A stretch of DNA of 64,000 bases from Nocardia flavorosea NBRC 108225 (lineage in GTDB: Bacteria; Actinomycetota; Actinomycetes; Mycobacteriales; Mycobacteriaceae). The notes beneath the pieces are model-generated. The model made no database searches, had not been told where the DNA came from, and saw only the letters and a program-made list of their open reading frames with translations. Positions within the stretch are counted from its first letter, which is position 1, and every line of letters starts with the position of its first letter. A program made the translations under genes and the position numbers. Where the stretch lies: assembly GCF_001613385.1 (NCBI RefSeq), contig NZ_BDCG01000002.1, forward strand, positions 666,312 to 730,311, given 5' to 3'. Shown in pieces: positions 1-10,188 of the stretch.

Positions 1-1
1 C

Positions 2-1414
<1,413 letters not shown>

Positions 1415-1431
1415 GCGGGCAGCCCCGCCGA

Positions 1432-1461
1432 CCGGCCCGTGCACCCCGGTGTACGGGCCGG
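1432..1461 (+). terminator. Hairpin terminator after guaB1
   Basis: CCGGCCCGT (1432-1440) pairs with ACGGGCCGG (1453-1461). The stem can be extended inward by GCAC/GTGT (one G-U pair), leaving a CCCG loop. It lies 17 bases after the guaB1 stop. There is no U-tract, which is common for actinobacterial terminators. Confidence 0.55.
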
Positions 1462-1489
1462 TACCATAAGGTGCGTCGGCGATGCCGGC

Positions 1490-1661
1490 CATGAATTCAC
1501 CAGGACGAAAGGAACCAGTTGTCACCCGCGTCCGAGGGCGCCACTCAGGAGGGCTCATCTATCGAGCCGGGTGACAGACCCGGCGTCCCCCTCCGCACGA
1601 CCCTCCACCGACCACCTGTTCGTCCGGCCGTCGCTGCCGAAGCCCGCCGGGTGGTGGTGAT
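1490..1661 (+). promoter_or_regulatory. Structured leader with mutually exclusive stems before the CNNM operon
   Basis: The 200-base gap before the CNNM start carries several pairings: GGCTC 1552-1556 with GAGCC 1564-1568, CCGGGT 1567-1572 with ACCCGG 1578-1583, and a longer-range GTCACCCG 1521-1528 with CGGGTGAC 1568-1575. The last two compete for the same bases, so the leader could switch between two folds. It precedes genes of a family linked to Mg/Co transport, so a metal-responsive leader is possible. I could not match it to a known riboswitch class. The start codon region itself has only a weak GGTGGTG ribosome site. Confidence 0.3.
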
Positions 1662-3056
1662 ATGACCGTCGTCCTCACCATCGCGAGCTTGATCGGGTTC
1701 GTGGCGCTCACCGCGGGCACCGCCCTGTTCGTGGCCGCCGAATTCTCCCTCACCGCCTTGGAACGCAGCACCGTCGAAGCGCATGCCCGCGACGGTGATG
1801 TCCGCGCCCGCGCGGTCCGGCAGGCCCATCGCACGCTGTCGTTCCAGTTGTCCGGGGCCCAGCTCGGAATCACCATCACCACCCTGATCACCGGCTATAT
1901 CGCCGAGCCGGTGCTGGCCCGCTTGCTGGCACCGCTGTTCGGCCTGGTCGGCATCCCCGATTCCGCGGCCACCGGTATATCGCTGGTTCTCGCGCTGATC
2001 CTGGCCACTTCGCTGTCGATGATCTATGGCGAACTGGTGCCGAAGAACATCGCGATCGCGGCACCGCTGGCCACCGCGCGCACTACTGCGGGACCGATGG
2101 TGGCGTTCTCGACGGTGTTCAAACCGATGATCCAATTCCTCAACGGCACGGCGAACTGGGTGGTGCGCCGGCTCGGTGTGGAACCGGCCGAGGAACTGCG
2201 CTCGGCGCGGTCGCCGCAGGAACTCGGTTCGCTCGTACGCACCTCGGCCCAGCACGGTGCGCTCGATCAGCGCACCGCCCAGATCCTGGACCGGTCGCTG
2301 CAGTTCGGGGCGCGCAGTGCCGAAGAACTCATGACACCCCGCGTCAAGATCGAGGCGCTCGAACGGACCGATACCATCGGCGATCTGCTGGCCGCCGCCG
2401 CCCGCACCGGTTTTTCCCGGTTCCCGGTGATCGACGGCGATCTGGACAATACGCTCGGTGTGGTCCACGTCAAACAGGCCTTCACCCATCCGGCGCGCAC
2501 CCGCGCCGGGGTGGGTCTGGCACAGATCGCGCAACCCGTTCCCGTCGTACCCGCGAGCCTGGACGGGGACGAGGTGCTCGAACGGGTCCGCGCCGACGGT
2601 ATGCAGGTCGCGCTGGTGGTCGACGAATACGGCGGCACCGCCGGCCTGGTGACCATGGAGGACATTATCGAGGAGATCCTCGGCGATGTCCGCGACGAAC
2701 ACGACGAAGAGGAACGCGACGTCCGCCGCGTCTCCGACGGCTGGGACTGTTCCGGGCTGCTCCGGATCGACGAGATCTCCCGGGCCACCGGCTACCAGGC
2801 GCCCGAGGGCGAATACGAAACCCTCGGCGGTCTGGTGCTGACCAGGCTCGGCCGCATCCCGGCGGCCGGCGATATCGTCGTGCTGCCGCAGCGGCGCGGC
2901 CACGACCGCCGCCATATCGACGGCCCGGGCGGTTGGCTCGCCCGCGTCGAACGGATGGACGGGCGCCGCGTGGACCGGGTCCGGCTCGTACCGGTCGACG
3001 ACCGGTCGCTCGAACGCGAACAGCAGCCGGCCGGACGGGAGTACCACCATGGGTGA
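1662..3056 (+). CDS. CNNM/HlyC/CorC family membrane protein, long form
   Basis: This is a 464-residue membrane protein with a DUF21 (CNNM transmembrane) domain at about residues 1-200, a CBS pair at about 215-335 (ending in the typical [20 protein letters not shown] segment) and a C-terminal CorC_HlyC domain at about 355-430. Members of this family are implicated in Mg2+ or Co2+ export or tolerance; some are labelled hemolysin without good evidence. The N-terminus starts directly with a transmembrane helix. The stop overlaps the next gene start by 8 bases (3049-3056), so the two are translationally coupled. The order guaB1-CNNM-CNNM is also found in mycobacteria. The exact ion is unknown. Confidence 0.9.
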   Translation: MTVVLTIASLIGFVALTAGTALFVAAEFSLTALERSTVEAHARDGDVRARAVRQAHRTLSFQLSGAQLGITITTLITGYIAEPVLARLLAPLFGLVGIPDSAATGISLVLALILATSLSMIYGELVPKNIAIAAPLATARTTAGPMVAFSTVFKPMIQFLNGTANWVVRRLGVEPAEELRSARSPQELGSLVRTSAQHGALDQRTAQILDRSLQFGARSAEELMTPRVKIEALERTDTIGDLLAAAARTGFSRFPVIDGDLDNTLGVVHVKQAFTHPARTRAGVGLAQIAQPVPVVPASLDGDEVLERVRADGMQVALVVDEYGGTAGLVTMEDIIEEILGDVRDEHDEEERDVRRVSDGWDCSGLLRIDEISRATGYQAPEGEYETLGGLVLTRLGRIPAAGDIVVLPQRRGHDRRHIDGPGGWLARVERMDGRRVDRVRLVPVDDRSLEREQQPAGREYHHG

Positions 3057-4116
3057 TCTGTTCGCTGTCGCGTTCACCGTGCTGCTACTCGCCGGCAACG
3101 CCTTCTTCGTCGGCGCGGAATTCGCGCTGATCTCGGCCCGGCGCGACCGGCTCGAGGCGCTCGCCGCGCAGGGCAAACGTAATGCCGATACCGTGATCCG
3201 GGCCGGTCAGAACCTTTCGATGATGCTGGCGGCGGCCCAGCTCGGTATCACCATATGCTCGATTCTGCTGGGCCGGGTCGGCGAACCCGCGGTCGCGCAT
3301 CTACTGGAATACCCCTTCGAACTGGTGGGCCTGCCGGAGGGGCTGCTGCATCCGGTGTCGTTCGTGGTGGCGCTGACCATCGTGGTGATCCTGCACATCC
3401 TGCTGGGCGAGATGATCCCGAAGAACATCGCGCTCGCCGGTCCGGAACGCAGTGCGCTGTTGCTGGTGCCGGTGCATCTGGCCTGGTTGCGGATCGCCCG
3501 GCCACTTATCGCGCTCTACAACTTCGCGGCCAACGCGACACTGCGCATGCTGCGTATCGAACCGAAGGACGAACTCGAATCGGCGGTATCGAGCGATGAA
3601 CTCGCCGAGATGATCGGCGAATCACGGTCCGAGGGCCTGCTGGACGAGGAGGAACATCGCCGCCTCACCCAGGCCCTGGGGACCGGGGAACGGTTCGTGG
3701 CCGAGGTCATGATCCCGCTGCACCGGATGCGCACCGTGCCGTTACGGGGAGCGGGCGGTACCACGCTCGGCGATATCGAAACCGCTGTCGCCGAAACCGG
3801 GTTCTCCCGGTATCCGGTACGGGCCGCGGACGGGTCGCTGGTCGGGTACCTGCATGTGAAGGATGTTCTGGACAAGGTCTCCGACGAGTCGGCCGGACCG
3901 AATACCGAGATTCCACGCACCGATATCCGGCCGTTGCCGACCGTCCTGCTGGGCACCACCCTGTACGAGGCGCTGGCCCGGCTGCGCCGCACCAGCAGTC
4001 ATCTGGGCCGGGTGGTCGATGCCCGGGGGAATACGGTCGGGATCGTGGCGCTCGAGGATCTGGTCGAACAGTTCGTCGGTACGGTGCGTGATGCCACGCA
4101 CCGGGTGGCCGAATGA
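3049..4116 (+). CDS. CNNM/HlyC/CorC family membrane protein, short form
   Basis: This 355-residue protein has a DUF21 transmembrane domain (residues 1 to about 190, with [18 protein letters not shown], the conserved ExxPKN signature) followed by a CBS pair (about 205-345). It lacks the C-terminal CorC_HlyC domain of its upstream partner, so the two proteins are a long/short pair that may form a heteromer (inference). It starts at ATG 3049 inside the end of the preceding gene and its stop shares ATGA with the next gene (4113-4116). Likely role: divalent-metal homeostasis at the cytoplasmic membrane. Confidence 0.9.
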   Translation: MGDLFAVAFTVLLLAGNAFFVGAEFALISARRDRLEALAAQGKRNADTVIRAGQNLSMMLAAAQLGITICSILLGRVGEPAVAHLLEYPFELVGLPEGLLHPVSFVVALTIVVILHILLGEMIPKNIALAGPERSALLLVPVHLAWLRIARPLIALYNFAANATLRMLRIEPKDELESAVSSDELAEMIGESRSEGLLDEEEHRRLTQALGTGERFVAEVMIPLHRMRTVPLRGAGGTTLGDIETAVAETGFSRYPVRAADGSLVGYLHVKDVLDKVSDESAGPNTEIPRTDIRPLPTVLLGTTLYEALARLRRTSSHLGRVVDARGNTVGIVALEDLVEQFVGTVRDATHRVAE

Positions 4117-5009
4117 CGGTCGGTGCCGCTGTGGCGGTCTTCGCCGAATCCGAGTGGCGGCCGCGCGCCACCGCGCACGCCGCCCGCGCCGATGAGCTCG
4201 CCGGTGACTATCTGCGCCGGCGCGCCACCGGAACCCGCCACCCGGTGCTCGACTTCCTGTGGACCTACTACGGGCATCGTCCCGCGCAGCTGCGCCGCTG
4301 GCATCCGGGGTTCGGCATCGCCTTGGCCGGCGCCGCCGAGTACAGCGGTTTACGCGGTTATCACCGGCTCGACGGGCCAGACACCGCCTCCGGGCCGGTG
4401 GTGACCGCCGATCCGCGGTTCCTGCGCGCCCGCGGCGATACCGTGTCCTATATCGCCGGACTGTTGCGTGCGACCGCCTCCCGGCCGGCCCAGCTGTCAT
4501 GTTTCGGCCTGCACGAATGGGCGATGGTGTACCGCAGCGGCGAGGTCCGCCACGATTCGGTCCCGCTGCGGCTGGGGGCGGCCGGTACCGATGCCGTCCT
4601 GGAGTCGATGCCGGTGCGCTGTACCCATTTCGACGCGTTCCGCTTCTTCACCCCGCCCGCCGTGGGCCGTAACAACCGGCATCTCACCCGCGACGACCAG
4701 CCGCGCGTCGAACAACCGGGCTGCCTGCACGCGAATATGGACCTGTACAAGTGGTGTTTCAAGCTCAGCCCGCTGGTGTGCTCGGATCTGCTGCTGGATT
4801 GTTTCGCCTTGGCTCGTGACGCCCGCGAACTCGATATGCGGGCCAGCCCGTATGATCTGCGGGACTACGGTTACGAGCCCGTACCGATCGAAACCCCCGC
4901 CGGCCGCGCCGATTACGTCCGGGCACAGAGCGCGATCGCGGACCGGGCCGAGGTGCTGCGCCGCCGGCTGCTGGATTCCTGCGAATCCCTGTTGGCAGCC
5001 CTGGACTGA
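4113..5009 (+). CDS. Conserved actinobacterial protein, possible 3-methyladenine DNA glycosylase
   Basis: This is a 298-residue soluble protein. It resembles a family of about 290 residues in Corynebacteriales that is usually labelled 3-methyladenine DNA glycosylase; I recall that label but cannot verify it and see no classical helix-hairpin-helix motif. Visible features are a LDFLWTYYGHRPAQLRRWHPG block, a Cys/His-rich middle (LSCFGLHEWAMVY; MPVRCTHFDAFRFFTP), PGCLHANMDLYKWCFKLSP and a final acidic/Arg helix. These conserved Cys, His and Trp residues are consistent with an enzyme. It overlaps the CNNM gene by 4 bases, so it is the third gene of the operon, although a functional link to metal transport is not obvious. 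Confidence 0.6.
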   Translation: MTVGAAVAVFAESEWRPRATAHAARADELAGDYLRRRATGTRHPVLDFLWTYYGHRPAQLRRWHPGFGIALAGAAEYSGLRGYHRLDGPDTASGPVVTADPRFLRARGDTVSYIAGLLRATASRPAQLSCFGLHEWAMVYRSGEVRHDSVPLRLGAAGTDAVLESMPVRCTHFDAFRFFTPPAVGRNNRHLTRDDQPRVEQPGCLHANMDLYKWCFKLSPLVCSDLLLDCFALARDARELDMRASPYDLRDYGYEPVPIETPAGRADYVRAQSAIADRAEVLRRRLLDSCESLLAALD

Positions 5010-5138
5010 ACACCGCATTCGGCGAAAGCCCTCTTCGGGCGGGCTCCGAATCGCTACCATCACTGGACAATTCCGGATGGTGTCCCAAATGCCGTCCGGG
5101 CGGGTCGGACGAGGTAGCTCGGGAAGCGCGAGGAGGCA

Positions 5139-6716
5139 ATGGGGCGTCCCTTCGGAGAACTCCATCGGACCCGGGCGATCGTGCTCGGCGTGGTTACGGT
5201 GGTCACCGCGATCCTGCTGCCGGGTAGCGCCACAGCGGATCTGCAGGCCGATATCCACAACGAGGTCCGGGAATTCCTCGACGTGGGCCGTACCGCCGTA
5301 CCGCGCGCCGAATGCGGCCCCGGCGCCATGCCCGAACCCGGGCTGCAGGGCGACGTTCCGGCGGCCGATCGCGACAGTGGACGCAGCACCCAGGGCTACC
5401 GCTGCAATATGTCGATGGTCGGCCAGTTCGCCGGCCGCGGCGCCGGGATCACCTCGACCAGTTTCGAGCACTGCGCCTATATGGGGACCTTCTTCCCCGG
5501 GAACCTGCTGCACCAGAACGGCGGGGTGCAGGTCCTCGATGTTGCCGATCCGGCGCATCCGCGCCCGACCGTGACCCTGAACGAACCGGCCATGGTCGCC
5601 GGTACCTGGGAGAGCTTGAAGGTGAACGCCCGGCGCAAGCTGTTGGTGGGCACCGGGGTCCCGATGCTGGTCGGGGCCGGATATCTGTCGGTCTACGATA
5701 TTTCCGACTGCGCACATCCACGGCTGCTGAACCCCGGCCCGGGTACGAACGTCGGTATGCCGCTGCCGATCACGACCCATGAGGGTGGATTCTCCCCGGA
5801 CGGCAACACCTACTGGGCCTCCGGGATCACACCCGGTTTCCTCAGCGCGGTCGATCTCACCGATCCCGCGAACCCGCGGGTCGTCTGGCAGGGTCTCACC
5901 GGTATCACCGCCCATGGTTTCGGGGTGAGCCCGGACGGCAACCGGCTGTATCTGTCGGCTCTCAGCGGCGTCACTGTGCTCGATATCAGCGCGGTACAGC
6001 GGCGCGACCCCAACCCGCAGGTGCATCATCTCGGGCGGATGTTCTGGTCCGACGGCTGGGCCACGCAGCACAGTATTCCGGTCACCTACGACGGCCGACC
6101 CCATATCTACACCGTCGACGAGGGCGGTTCAGGAGGCGTGAAACTGATCGACGTCTCCGACGACACCGACCCCCGGGTCGTCGCCAAAGTGAAACTGGAG
6201 ATCAACCTGCCGCAGCATCTGGACAGCAGTATCGCCTCCTCCATGGGAGGTTCGGTGTTCGCGTACGAATCCCATTACTGTGCCGCCGACCGGCCGGCGA
6301 ACCCCACTGCACTGGCCTGCGGCTGGATATCGTCCGGTATCCGGGTGTTCGATATCCGCGACCCGCACGCGATCCGGGAGATCGCCTATTTCAATCCACC
6401 GGCGCGCACCGGACGCAACCTCGAACTGACCAACTCCCCGCATGCGCTGGCGTCACTGCTCGGTATTCCGGCGATGACGGCGCCCAGTGCGGCCCGCGCA
6501 GTACTCGAGGGGCAGTTCGACCCGTCGCAGGCGCTCTCCGCGCGGACCGGCAAACTCGCCTTCGGCGATGTCTCGACCGACTGGTGCCTGTCGCCGCCGG
6601 AATGGCGGGGCAACGATCTCTACGTGACCTGTTCCGATAACGGTTTCATGGTGTTGCACGTCGACGAATCGGTGTATACACCGCCGGCCGATCAGCAGTC
6701 GGTGGTGGGTTCCTGA
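5139..6716 (+). CDS. Secreted LVIVD-repeat beta-propeller protein
   Basis: This 525-residue protein opens with a signal peptide: basic start (MGRPFGELHRTR), hydrophobic core (AIVLGVVTVVTAILL), and a likely cleavage after SATA. The mature part contains repeated strands of the LVIVD type (VQVLDVADPAHPRPTVTL, YDISDCAHPRLLNPG, AVDLTDPANPRVVWQG, KLIDVSDDTDPRVVAK, RVFDIRDPHAIREI), giving a beta-propeller of about seven blades. Several Cys residues suggest disulphides outside the membrane. The function is unknown; such propellers usually bind other proteins or surfaces. AGGAGG at 5131-5136 is only 2 bases from ATG 5139, so a GTG at 5178 inside the signal region is a less likely alternative start. 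Confidence 0.85.
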   Translation: MGRPFGELHRTRAIVLGVVTVVTAILLPGSATADLQADIHNEVREFLDVGRTAVPRAECGPGAMPEPGLQGDVPAADRDSGRSTQGYRCNMSMVGQFAGRGAGITSTSFEHCAYMGTFFPGNLLHQNGGVQVLDVADPAHPRPTVTLNEPAMVAGTWESLKVNARRKLLVGTGVPMLVGAGYLSVYDISDCAHPRLLNPGPGTNVGMPLPITTHEGGFSPDGNTYWASGITPGFLSAVDLTDPANPRVVWQGLTGITAHGFGVSPDGNRLYLSALSGVTVLDISAVQRRDPNPQVHHLGRMFWSDGWATQHSIPVTYDGRPHIYTVDEGGSGGVKLIDVSDDTDPRVVAKVKLEINLPQHLDSSIASSMGGSVFAYESHYCAADRPANPTALACGWISSGIRVFDIRDPHAIREIAYFNPPARTGRNLELTNSPHALASLLGIPAMTAPSAARAVLEGQFDPSQALSARTGKLAFGDVSTDWCLSPPEWRGNDLYVTCSDNGFMVLHVDESVYTPPADQQSVVGS

Positions 6717-6744
6717 CCGGGGCCCTGCGAGCGCCCCCTGAAAC

Positions 6745-6781
6745 AGCCGAGCCCGGGTGCACTCGGCACCCGGGCTCGGCT
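6745..6781. terminator. Perfect 16-bp hairpin, bidirectional terminator
   Basis: 6745-6760 is exactly complementary to 6766-6781 with a 5-base loop (ACTCG). It lies 28 bases after the LVIVD gene on the plus strand and 14 bases after the small minus-strand ORF at 6796-6897, so it can end transcripts from both sides. Confidence 0.8.
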
Positions 6782-6795
6782 CGGCTGTCAGCGAC

Positions 6796-6897
6796 TCACA
6801 GCGGCGGGAACCCCGCCGAGCCGGTGGCCATCCAGTTCCAGAAATCCCCCACCCGCATCACGATCAGTGCGGCGATATCGAGCACGGTACTACCCAT
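6796..6897 (-). CDS. Small ORF, 33 residues, amphipathic/hydrophobic
   Basis: On the minus strand an ATG at 6897 opens 33 codons and ends in TGA at 6796-6798. The peptide begins MGSTVLDIAALIVMRVGDF, continues with WNWMATGSAG and ends FPPL. The first 16 residues could form a short membrane-associated helix, and the Trp-rich middle resembles small membrane-interface peptides. GAGG sits about 8 bases before the ATG, and a strong hairpin follows the stop, so it has its own start and stop signals. It lies between two convergent larger genes with no other reason for an open frame. I do not recognise a family. Confidence 0.5.
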   Translation of the reverse strand: MGSTVLDIAALIVMRVGDFWNWMATGSAGFPPL

Positions 6898-7003
6898 CGA
6901 ACAATCCTCACATCAGTTTGCAGATACGGCGGCCCAGAATAGGACCCCCGGCCCATCGGAACAACCGGGCCCCGCCCACGGTGTCACGACTGCGAACCCG
7001 AGG

Positions 7004-7843
7004 CTAATCGTGAGTGGGTAGCCGTGGCCACTGGCGTCCACTATGGGCCAAGGTGGCGGGGTCCGTGGTGAGCAGCGTGCCGGCCTCACCCGATTCGCGC
7101 ACCGTGCTCGCCGCGGCGACACTGCGCACCTCGAGCTCGGCCACACCGACCAGCACCACGAGGCCCACGACGACCAGCGCCACCGTGGTCAGCAGCGGGG
7201 TGAGCAGTTCGACGGGCGCAACGCCCTCGGGTAGCCCGTGGTGTTGCCCGTGGTGCGCGCTCATGGACGCCATACCGGTGTAATGCATACCGCAGACCGC
7301 GACCCCCATGATCAGCGCCGCGCCGACGGTATTGCCCCAGCCCTGCACGTGCAGCATGAACCACAGCGCGGCGGTGGCCGCGACCACCGCGATCGCGATG
7401 GACAGCAGGACCAGGCCGGTGCTGTATTCCATATCGACGCCGGTGCTCATCGCAGCCATACCCAGGTAGTGCATGGCCACCACGCCGAGACCGGTGATAG
7501 CGCCGCCGAGGGGCAGTGCGACCGCCTCCCGGTGCCCCCGGACGACGATCACCAGCCCGATCAGCACCACGACGATCGCAATCACCGCGCTGAGCAGAGT
7601 CATCGGCATGTTGTACCGGATGCTCGTACCGTCGATGGTGAAGCCGAGCATCGCCGTGAAATGCATAACCCAGATTCCGGCCCCACCCAGCGCGATGGCT
7701 GCCGCGACCAGCCAGCCGTAGGCAGGGCTCGCCGTACGTGCGCGGACGGCGCAGCGCAGGCCGAGCACCGAGCCTATGAACGACATCACATAGGCAAGGA
7801 CAGGAGTCACCCAGCCATTGCTGAAGTGCTCGAGTTGTAGCAC
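7004..7843 (-). CDS. MHYT-domain integral membrane sensor protein
   Basis: This 279-residue protein has about seven transmembrane helices and three MHYT-type signatures: MHFTAMLG at residues 60-67, MHYLGMAAMS at 124-133 and MHYTGMASMS at 186-195. The MHYT domain is proposed to bind copper through these Met/His residues and to sense O2, CO or NO in the membrane. Here it is not fused to a GGDEF, kinase or other output domain; the C-terminus is a short, basic-acidic tail. Translation starts at a GTG (MLQLEHFSNG). It is a single gene with no obvious operon partner. The adjacent HoxX-like gene, which belongs to a CO-producing family, makes a diatomic-gas link tempting but unproven. Confidence 0.88.
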   Translation of the reverse strand: MLQLEHFSNGWVTPVLAYVMSFIGSVLGLRCAVRARTASPAYGWLVAAAIALGGAGIWVMHFTAMLGFTIDGTSIRYNMPMTLLSAVIAIVVVLIGLVIVVRGHREAVALPLGGAITGLGVVAMHYLGMAAMSTGVDMEYSTGLVLLSIAIAVVAATAALWFMLHVQGWGNTVGAALIMGVAVCGMHYTGMASMSAHHGQHHGLPEGVAPVELLTPLLTTVALVVVGLVVLVGVAELEVRSVAAASTVRESGEAGTLLTTDPATLAHSGRQWPRLPTHD

Positions 7844-8004
7844 GTCTCTCTACTCCGCTTGTACTAGTCGATTTCCGAACCACAGCCACGCAGGCAGAAG
7901 TTCGATGTTCCCGAAGCCGGGCTACAAAGTAAAAATTTCACCTCAGACGGGTATGCGCCCGCCACCTGATGTCACAACTGGGCTACCCGGCCCGAAGCGG
8001 TGAA

Positions 8005-9699
8005 TCAGCCCAGGAGATACGCCGGGGTGGCCGGGGGAACGACGTTGTACACGAAGTTCTGCCGCAACTGGTGGTACGGCTCGCCCTCGGCGAAGAAGTT
8101 CCGACGCATATGTGCCAGCTCCTCGGACCGGTAATCGGCCAGCGGTTTGACCGCTTCGTCCGCTTCCCGCTGCCGTTTCTTCGCCGTCAGACGGCCCTCC
8201 AGCTCCGGCGAATCGGCGAGCAGGGACGCTTCCCGGCGCACCCACTCACGGAATTCGGCGGTACCGCCCGCCCCGACCCGGTCCACCAGGCCGATGGCCG
8301 CGGCCGCGCCGGCCCCGACCGGCAGGGTCTCCCTGGTCAACCGCGCGGCCTCGGTCGCCCCCACGCGGCGCGGCAGCGAATACGTCCAGTATTCCGACCC
8401 GTACAGGCCCATGAGCCGGTAGTGCGGATTGAGCACGACCGATTCACGGCACCACACCTCGTCGGCGGCCAGCGCGAGCATCACCCCACCGGCCGCCGCG
8501 TTCCCGGTCAAGGCCGAGATCACCAGTTTGTCCGTCGTGGTGAGAATGGCCTCCACCAGATCGTTCATCGCGGTGATGTTGCGCCACGATTCCTCGGCCG
8601 GATCCTCGGCCCCCTCGATGACATTGAGATGGATCCCGTTGGAGAAGAAGTCGCGGGCGGGGCCCAGTACCAGCGCACGGATCGGCCGCGCACAGGCCTG
8701 CCGGTAGGCCGCGAGCAGGCGCCGGCACTGCACGGTACTCATGGCACCGCCGGCAAAGGCGAATTCCAGATAGCCGACGGACCCCTGCTCGTAATAGCTC
8801 AGTTCCGACCAGGTATCGCGGACCGCTGCTTCGGCGGGTGTGACCGGTACCTCGGGAACATCCCCGGGCAGGTCGGTGCCGAGCGCATGGGTGGCGGGTC
8901 GTTTGAAAGTCGCCGGTCCGCCCGGTTTCCGGCGCCGCCGCAGCTGCGGCAGCCAGACCGCGCCGTCGACAGTGGCCCGGCAGATCGCCCCGTCGCGAGT
9001 GGCGACGACGGCCCCGGGGGTGCCCCGCAACCGGTCCTCGTGGTGACCGCCGTGGAGGAAATACTCCCGGCCGTACAGTTCGTCGAGCACTCCCGGCTGC
9101 GAATCGGCGGCGCGCAGTTTACGCAGGACAGAAGCGGTGTCCTCGCTATCCCAGTCGATCCGGCGGTACTGCTGGGAATGATAGGGCCGCAACTGCCCGC
9201 GCACATCGGGACGGCTGTAATCCAAAGGCTCGGGCCCGAATTCACCGCCGGCGAACCGGTCGACGGCCAGCAGTACCGCGGTCACGGCGGCATCGGAGAC
9301 CTCGTTGCGGTACAGCTCGCTCTTCCCGCAGGCTGCCACCGGGAACCGCACGGATGCCCAGATCGGGCCCGCGTCCATTTCCGCGACGGCCTGCAGTACC
9401 GTGACGCCCCACTCCCTGGCACCGGTGCTGATCGCCCAGTCGAGCGAGGAGGGCCCGCGGTCCCCCTTCGGGCCGGGATGCACGATGAGTACGGTATGCG
9501 CGGTCCAGATGTCTTCCGGGATCGCCGTCGTCAGCATCGGCGCCACGATGAGGTCGGGGCGGAAATGCGTGACCCGAGCCCGCAGCAGATCGTCGCCGAG
9601 TGCCAGTTCGACCCCTACCTCGTGCCCGCGACCGCGTAACTCGGTGTGCACGCGCTGCGTGAGACTGTTGAATGCGCTGGCGACGAGCAGGACGCGCAA
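8005..9699 (-). CDS. hoxX: HoxX/HypX-like protein (formyl-THF hydrolase plus enoyl-CoA hydratase-like domains)
   Basis: This 564-residue protein has two domains: an N-terminal formyltetrahydrofolate-binding domain (residues 1 to about 260, with the HPGPKGDRGPSSLDWAI signature) and a C-terminal crotonase-fold domain (about 285-480) with a Ser/Asn-rich GPARDFFSNGIHLN oxyanion segment, followed by the C-terminal MRRNFF motif typical of HoxX. In other bacteria HoxX/HypX makes CO from formyl-THF for the active site of O2-tolerant [NiFe]-hydrogenase during aerobic maturation. No hydrogenase or hyp gene is present in this window. Translation uses a TTG start at 9699, supported by GGAGG 7 bases upstream. 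It appears to be transcribed alone. Confidence 0.85.
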   Translation of the reverse strand: MRVLLVASAFNSLTQRVHTELRGRGHEVGVELALGDDLLRARVTHFRPDLIVAPMLTTAIPEDIWTAHTVLIVHPGPKGDRGPSSLDWAISTGAREWGVTVLQAVAEMDAGPIWASVRFPVAACGKSELYRNEVSDAAVTAVLLAVDRFAGGEFGPEPLDYSRPDVRGQLRPYHSQQYRRIDWDSEDTASVLRKLRAADSQPGVLDELYGREYFLHGGHHEDRLRGTPGAVVATRDGAICRATVDGAVWLPQLRRRRKPGGPATFKRPATHALGTDLPGDVPEVPVTPAEAAVRDTWSELSYYEQGSVGYLEFAFAGGAMSTVQCRRLLAAYRQACARPIRALVLGPARDFFSNGIHLNVIEGAEDPAEESWRNITAMNDLVEAILTTTDKLVISALTGNAAAGGVMLALAADEVWCRESVVLNPHYRLMGLYGSEYWTYSLPRRVGATEAARLTRETLPVGAGAAAAIGLVDRVGAGGTAEFREWVRREASLLADSPELEGRLTAKKRQREADEAVKPLADYRSEELAHMRRNFFAEGEPYHQLRQNFVYNVVPPATPAYLLG

Positions 9700-10038
9700 G
9701 GTTTTTCCTCCATCGGGTGAGATCTGTTCGATCCCAAAGTATTGTTTCGATTCCCGACAAAGCTAATCCCCCGGCGCGCCGGCCGCAGTCCGGGGTGATC
9801 CCCGCAACATCTCAGCGTACGACGTATCCGTCCATCGCCCAAGACATTCCGCCCCTTCCTGGCCGGAAGAGCCACTCGCACGCAGTCCTGCGGCGGGCGT
9901 CCGCCCCACGGCCCACGACCGATTGCGCCTCCGGAACAGCGGTACGAATGATCTCGCCGGTGTACCCGTTCCCCCGGGGCACGGTGGCTCCGGGCCCGTT
10001 CGACGGCCGGGTTGTCTACGGCCATATCGTGAAACGAT

Positions 10039-10072
10039 GCCGCCCCCGACCGTTGATTCGGTCGGGGGCGGC
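10039..10072 (-). terminator. 13-bp GC-rich hairpin terminator
   Basis: GCCGCCCCCGACC (10039-10051) pairs perfectly with GGTCGGGGGCGGC (10060-10072) around an 8-base loop. It sits about 20 bases beyond the stop codon of the minus-strand remnant at 10093-10176 and so looks like the original terminator of that lost gene. Confidence 0.7.
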
Positions 10073-10092
10073 GTTCGGTGTCACGCGGGCGA

Positions 10093-10176
10093 TCAGGCCC
10101 CGTTCTTCGCGGCCAGCGCCTTGGCTTCGCGGCGGCGGCGGTGCAGGATCGGCTCGATCTTCCCACTGGGAAGGTC
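10093..10176 (-). pseudogene. C-terminal remnant of a lost gene
   Basis: On the minus strand the frame reads DDLPSGKIEPILH, then an Arg/Ala/Lys-rich helix ending AKNGA and a TGA at 10093-10095, followed by a strong hairpin. Upstream in the same frame there is only the TAG that ends the MarR gene (10189-10191), so no start exists. The LPSGKI piece resembles the final motif (PxxxxGK) of ANL adenylating enzymes, so the lost gene may have been an acyl-CoA synthetase; that is inference from 28 residues. It is best explained as the surviving tail of a backbone gene displaced by the island. Confidence 0.4.
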
Positions 10177-10188
10177 GTCACGCCGTAG

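Larger units (their letters stand above)
9700..10188. other. Gene-free stretch at the backbone/island edge
   Basis: These 489 bases hold the HoxX ribosome site and promoter region (9700-9780, including a short AT-rich patch), a 13-bp hairpin (10039-10072) and a short minus-strand coding remnant (10093-10176), each listed separately. I see nothing convincing between 9800 and 10030. Confidence 0.5.

Noticed and set aside
1415..1661. Known Mg2+ (M-box) or Mn2+ (yybP-ykoY) riboswitch
   Set aside because: Paired segments are visible, but the conserved core sequences of those classes could not be found by eye, so only an unnamed structured leader is reported.
1545..3176. Long minus-strand open frame across the CNNM gene
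   Set aside because: It is a GC-driven shadow of the plus-strand CNNM gene; its residues are His/Arg/Gly-rich with no domain, and the plus frame has clear DUF21 and CBS domains.
4497..6104. 535-residue minus-strand frame opposite the glycosylase-like and LVIVD genes
   Set aside because: It is antisense to two well-supported genes, has no recognisable domain and no ribosome site.
7969..9639. 556-residue plus-strand frame opposite the HoxX-like gene
   Set aside because: The minus strand shows complete HoxX motifs and a good ribosome site; the plus frame is low-complexity.
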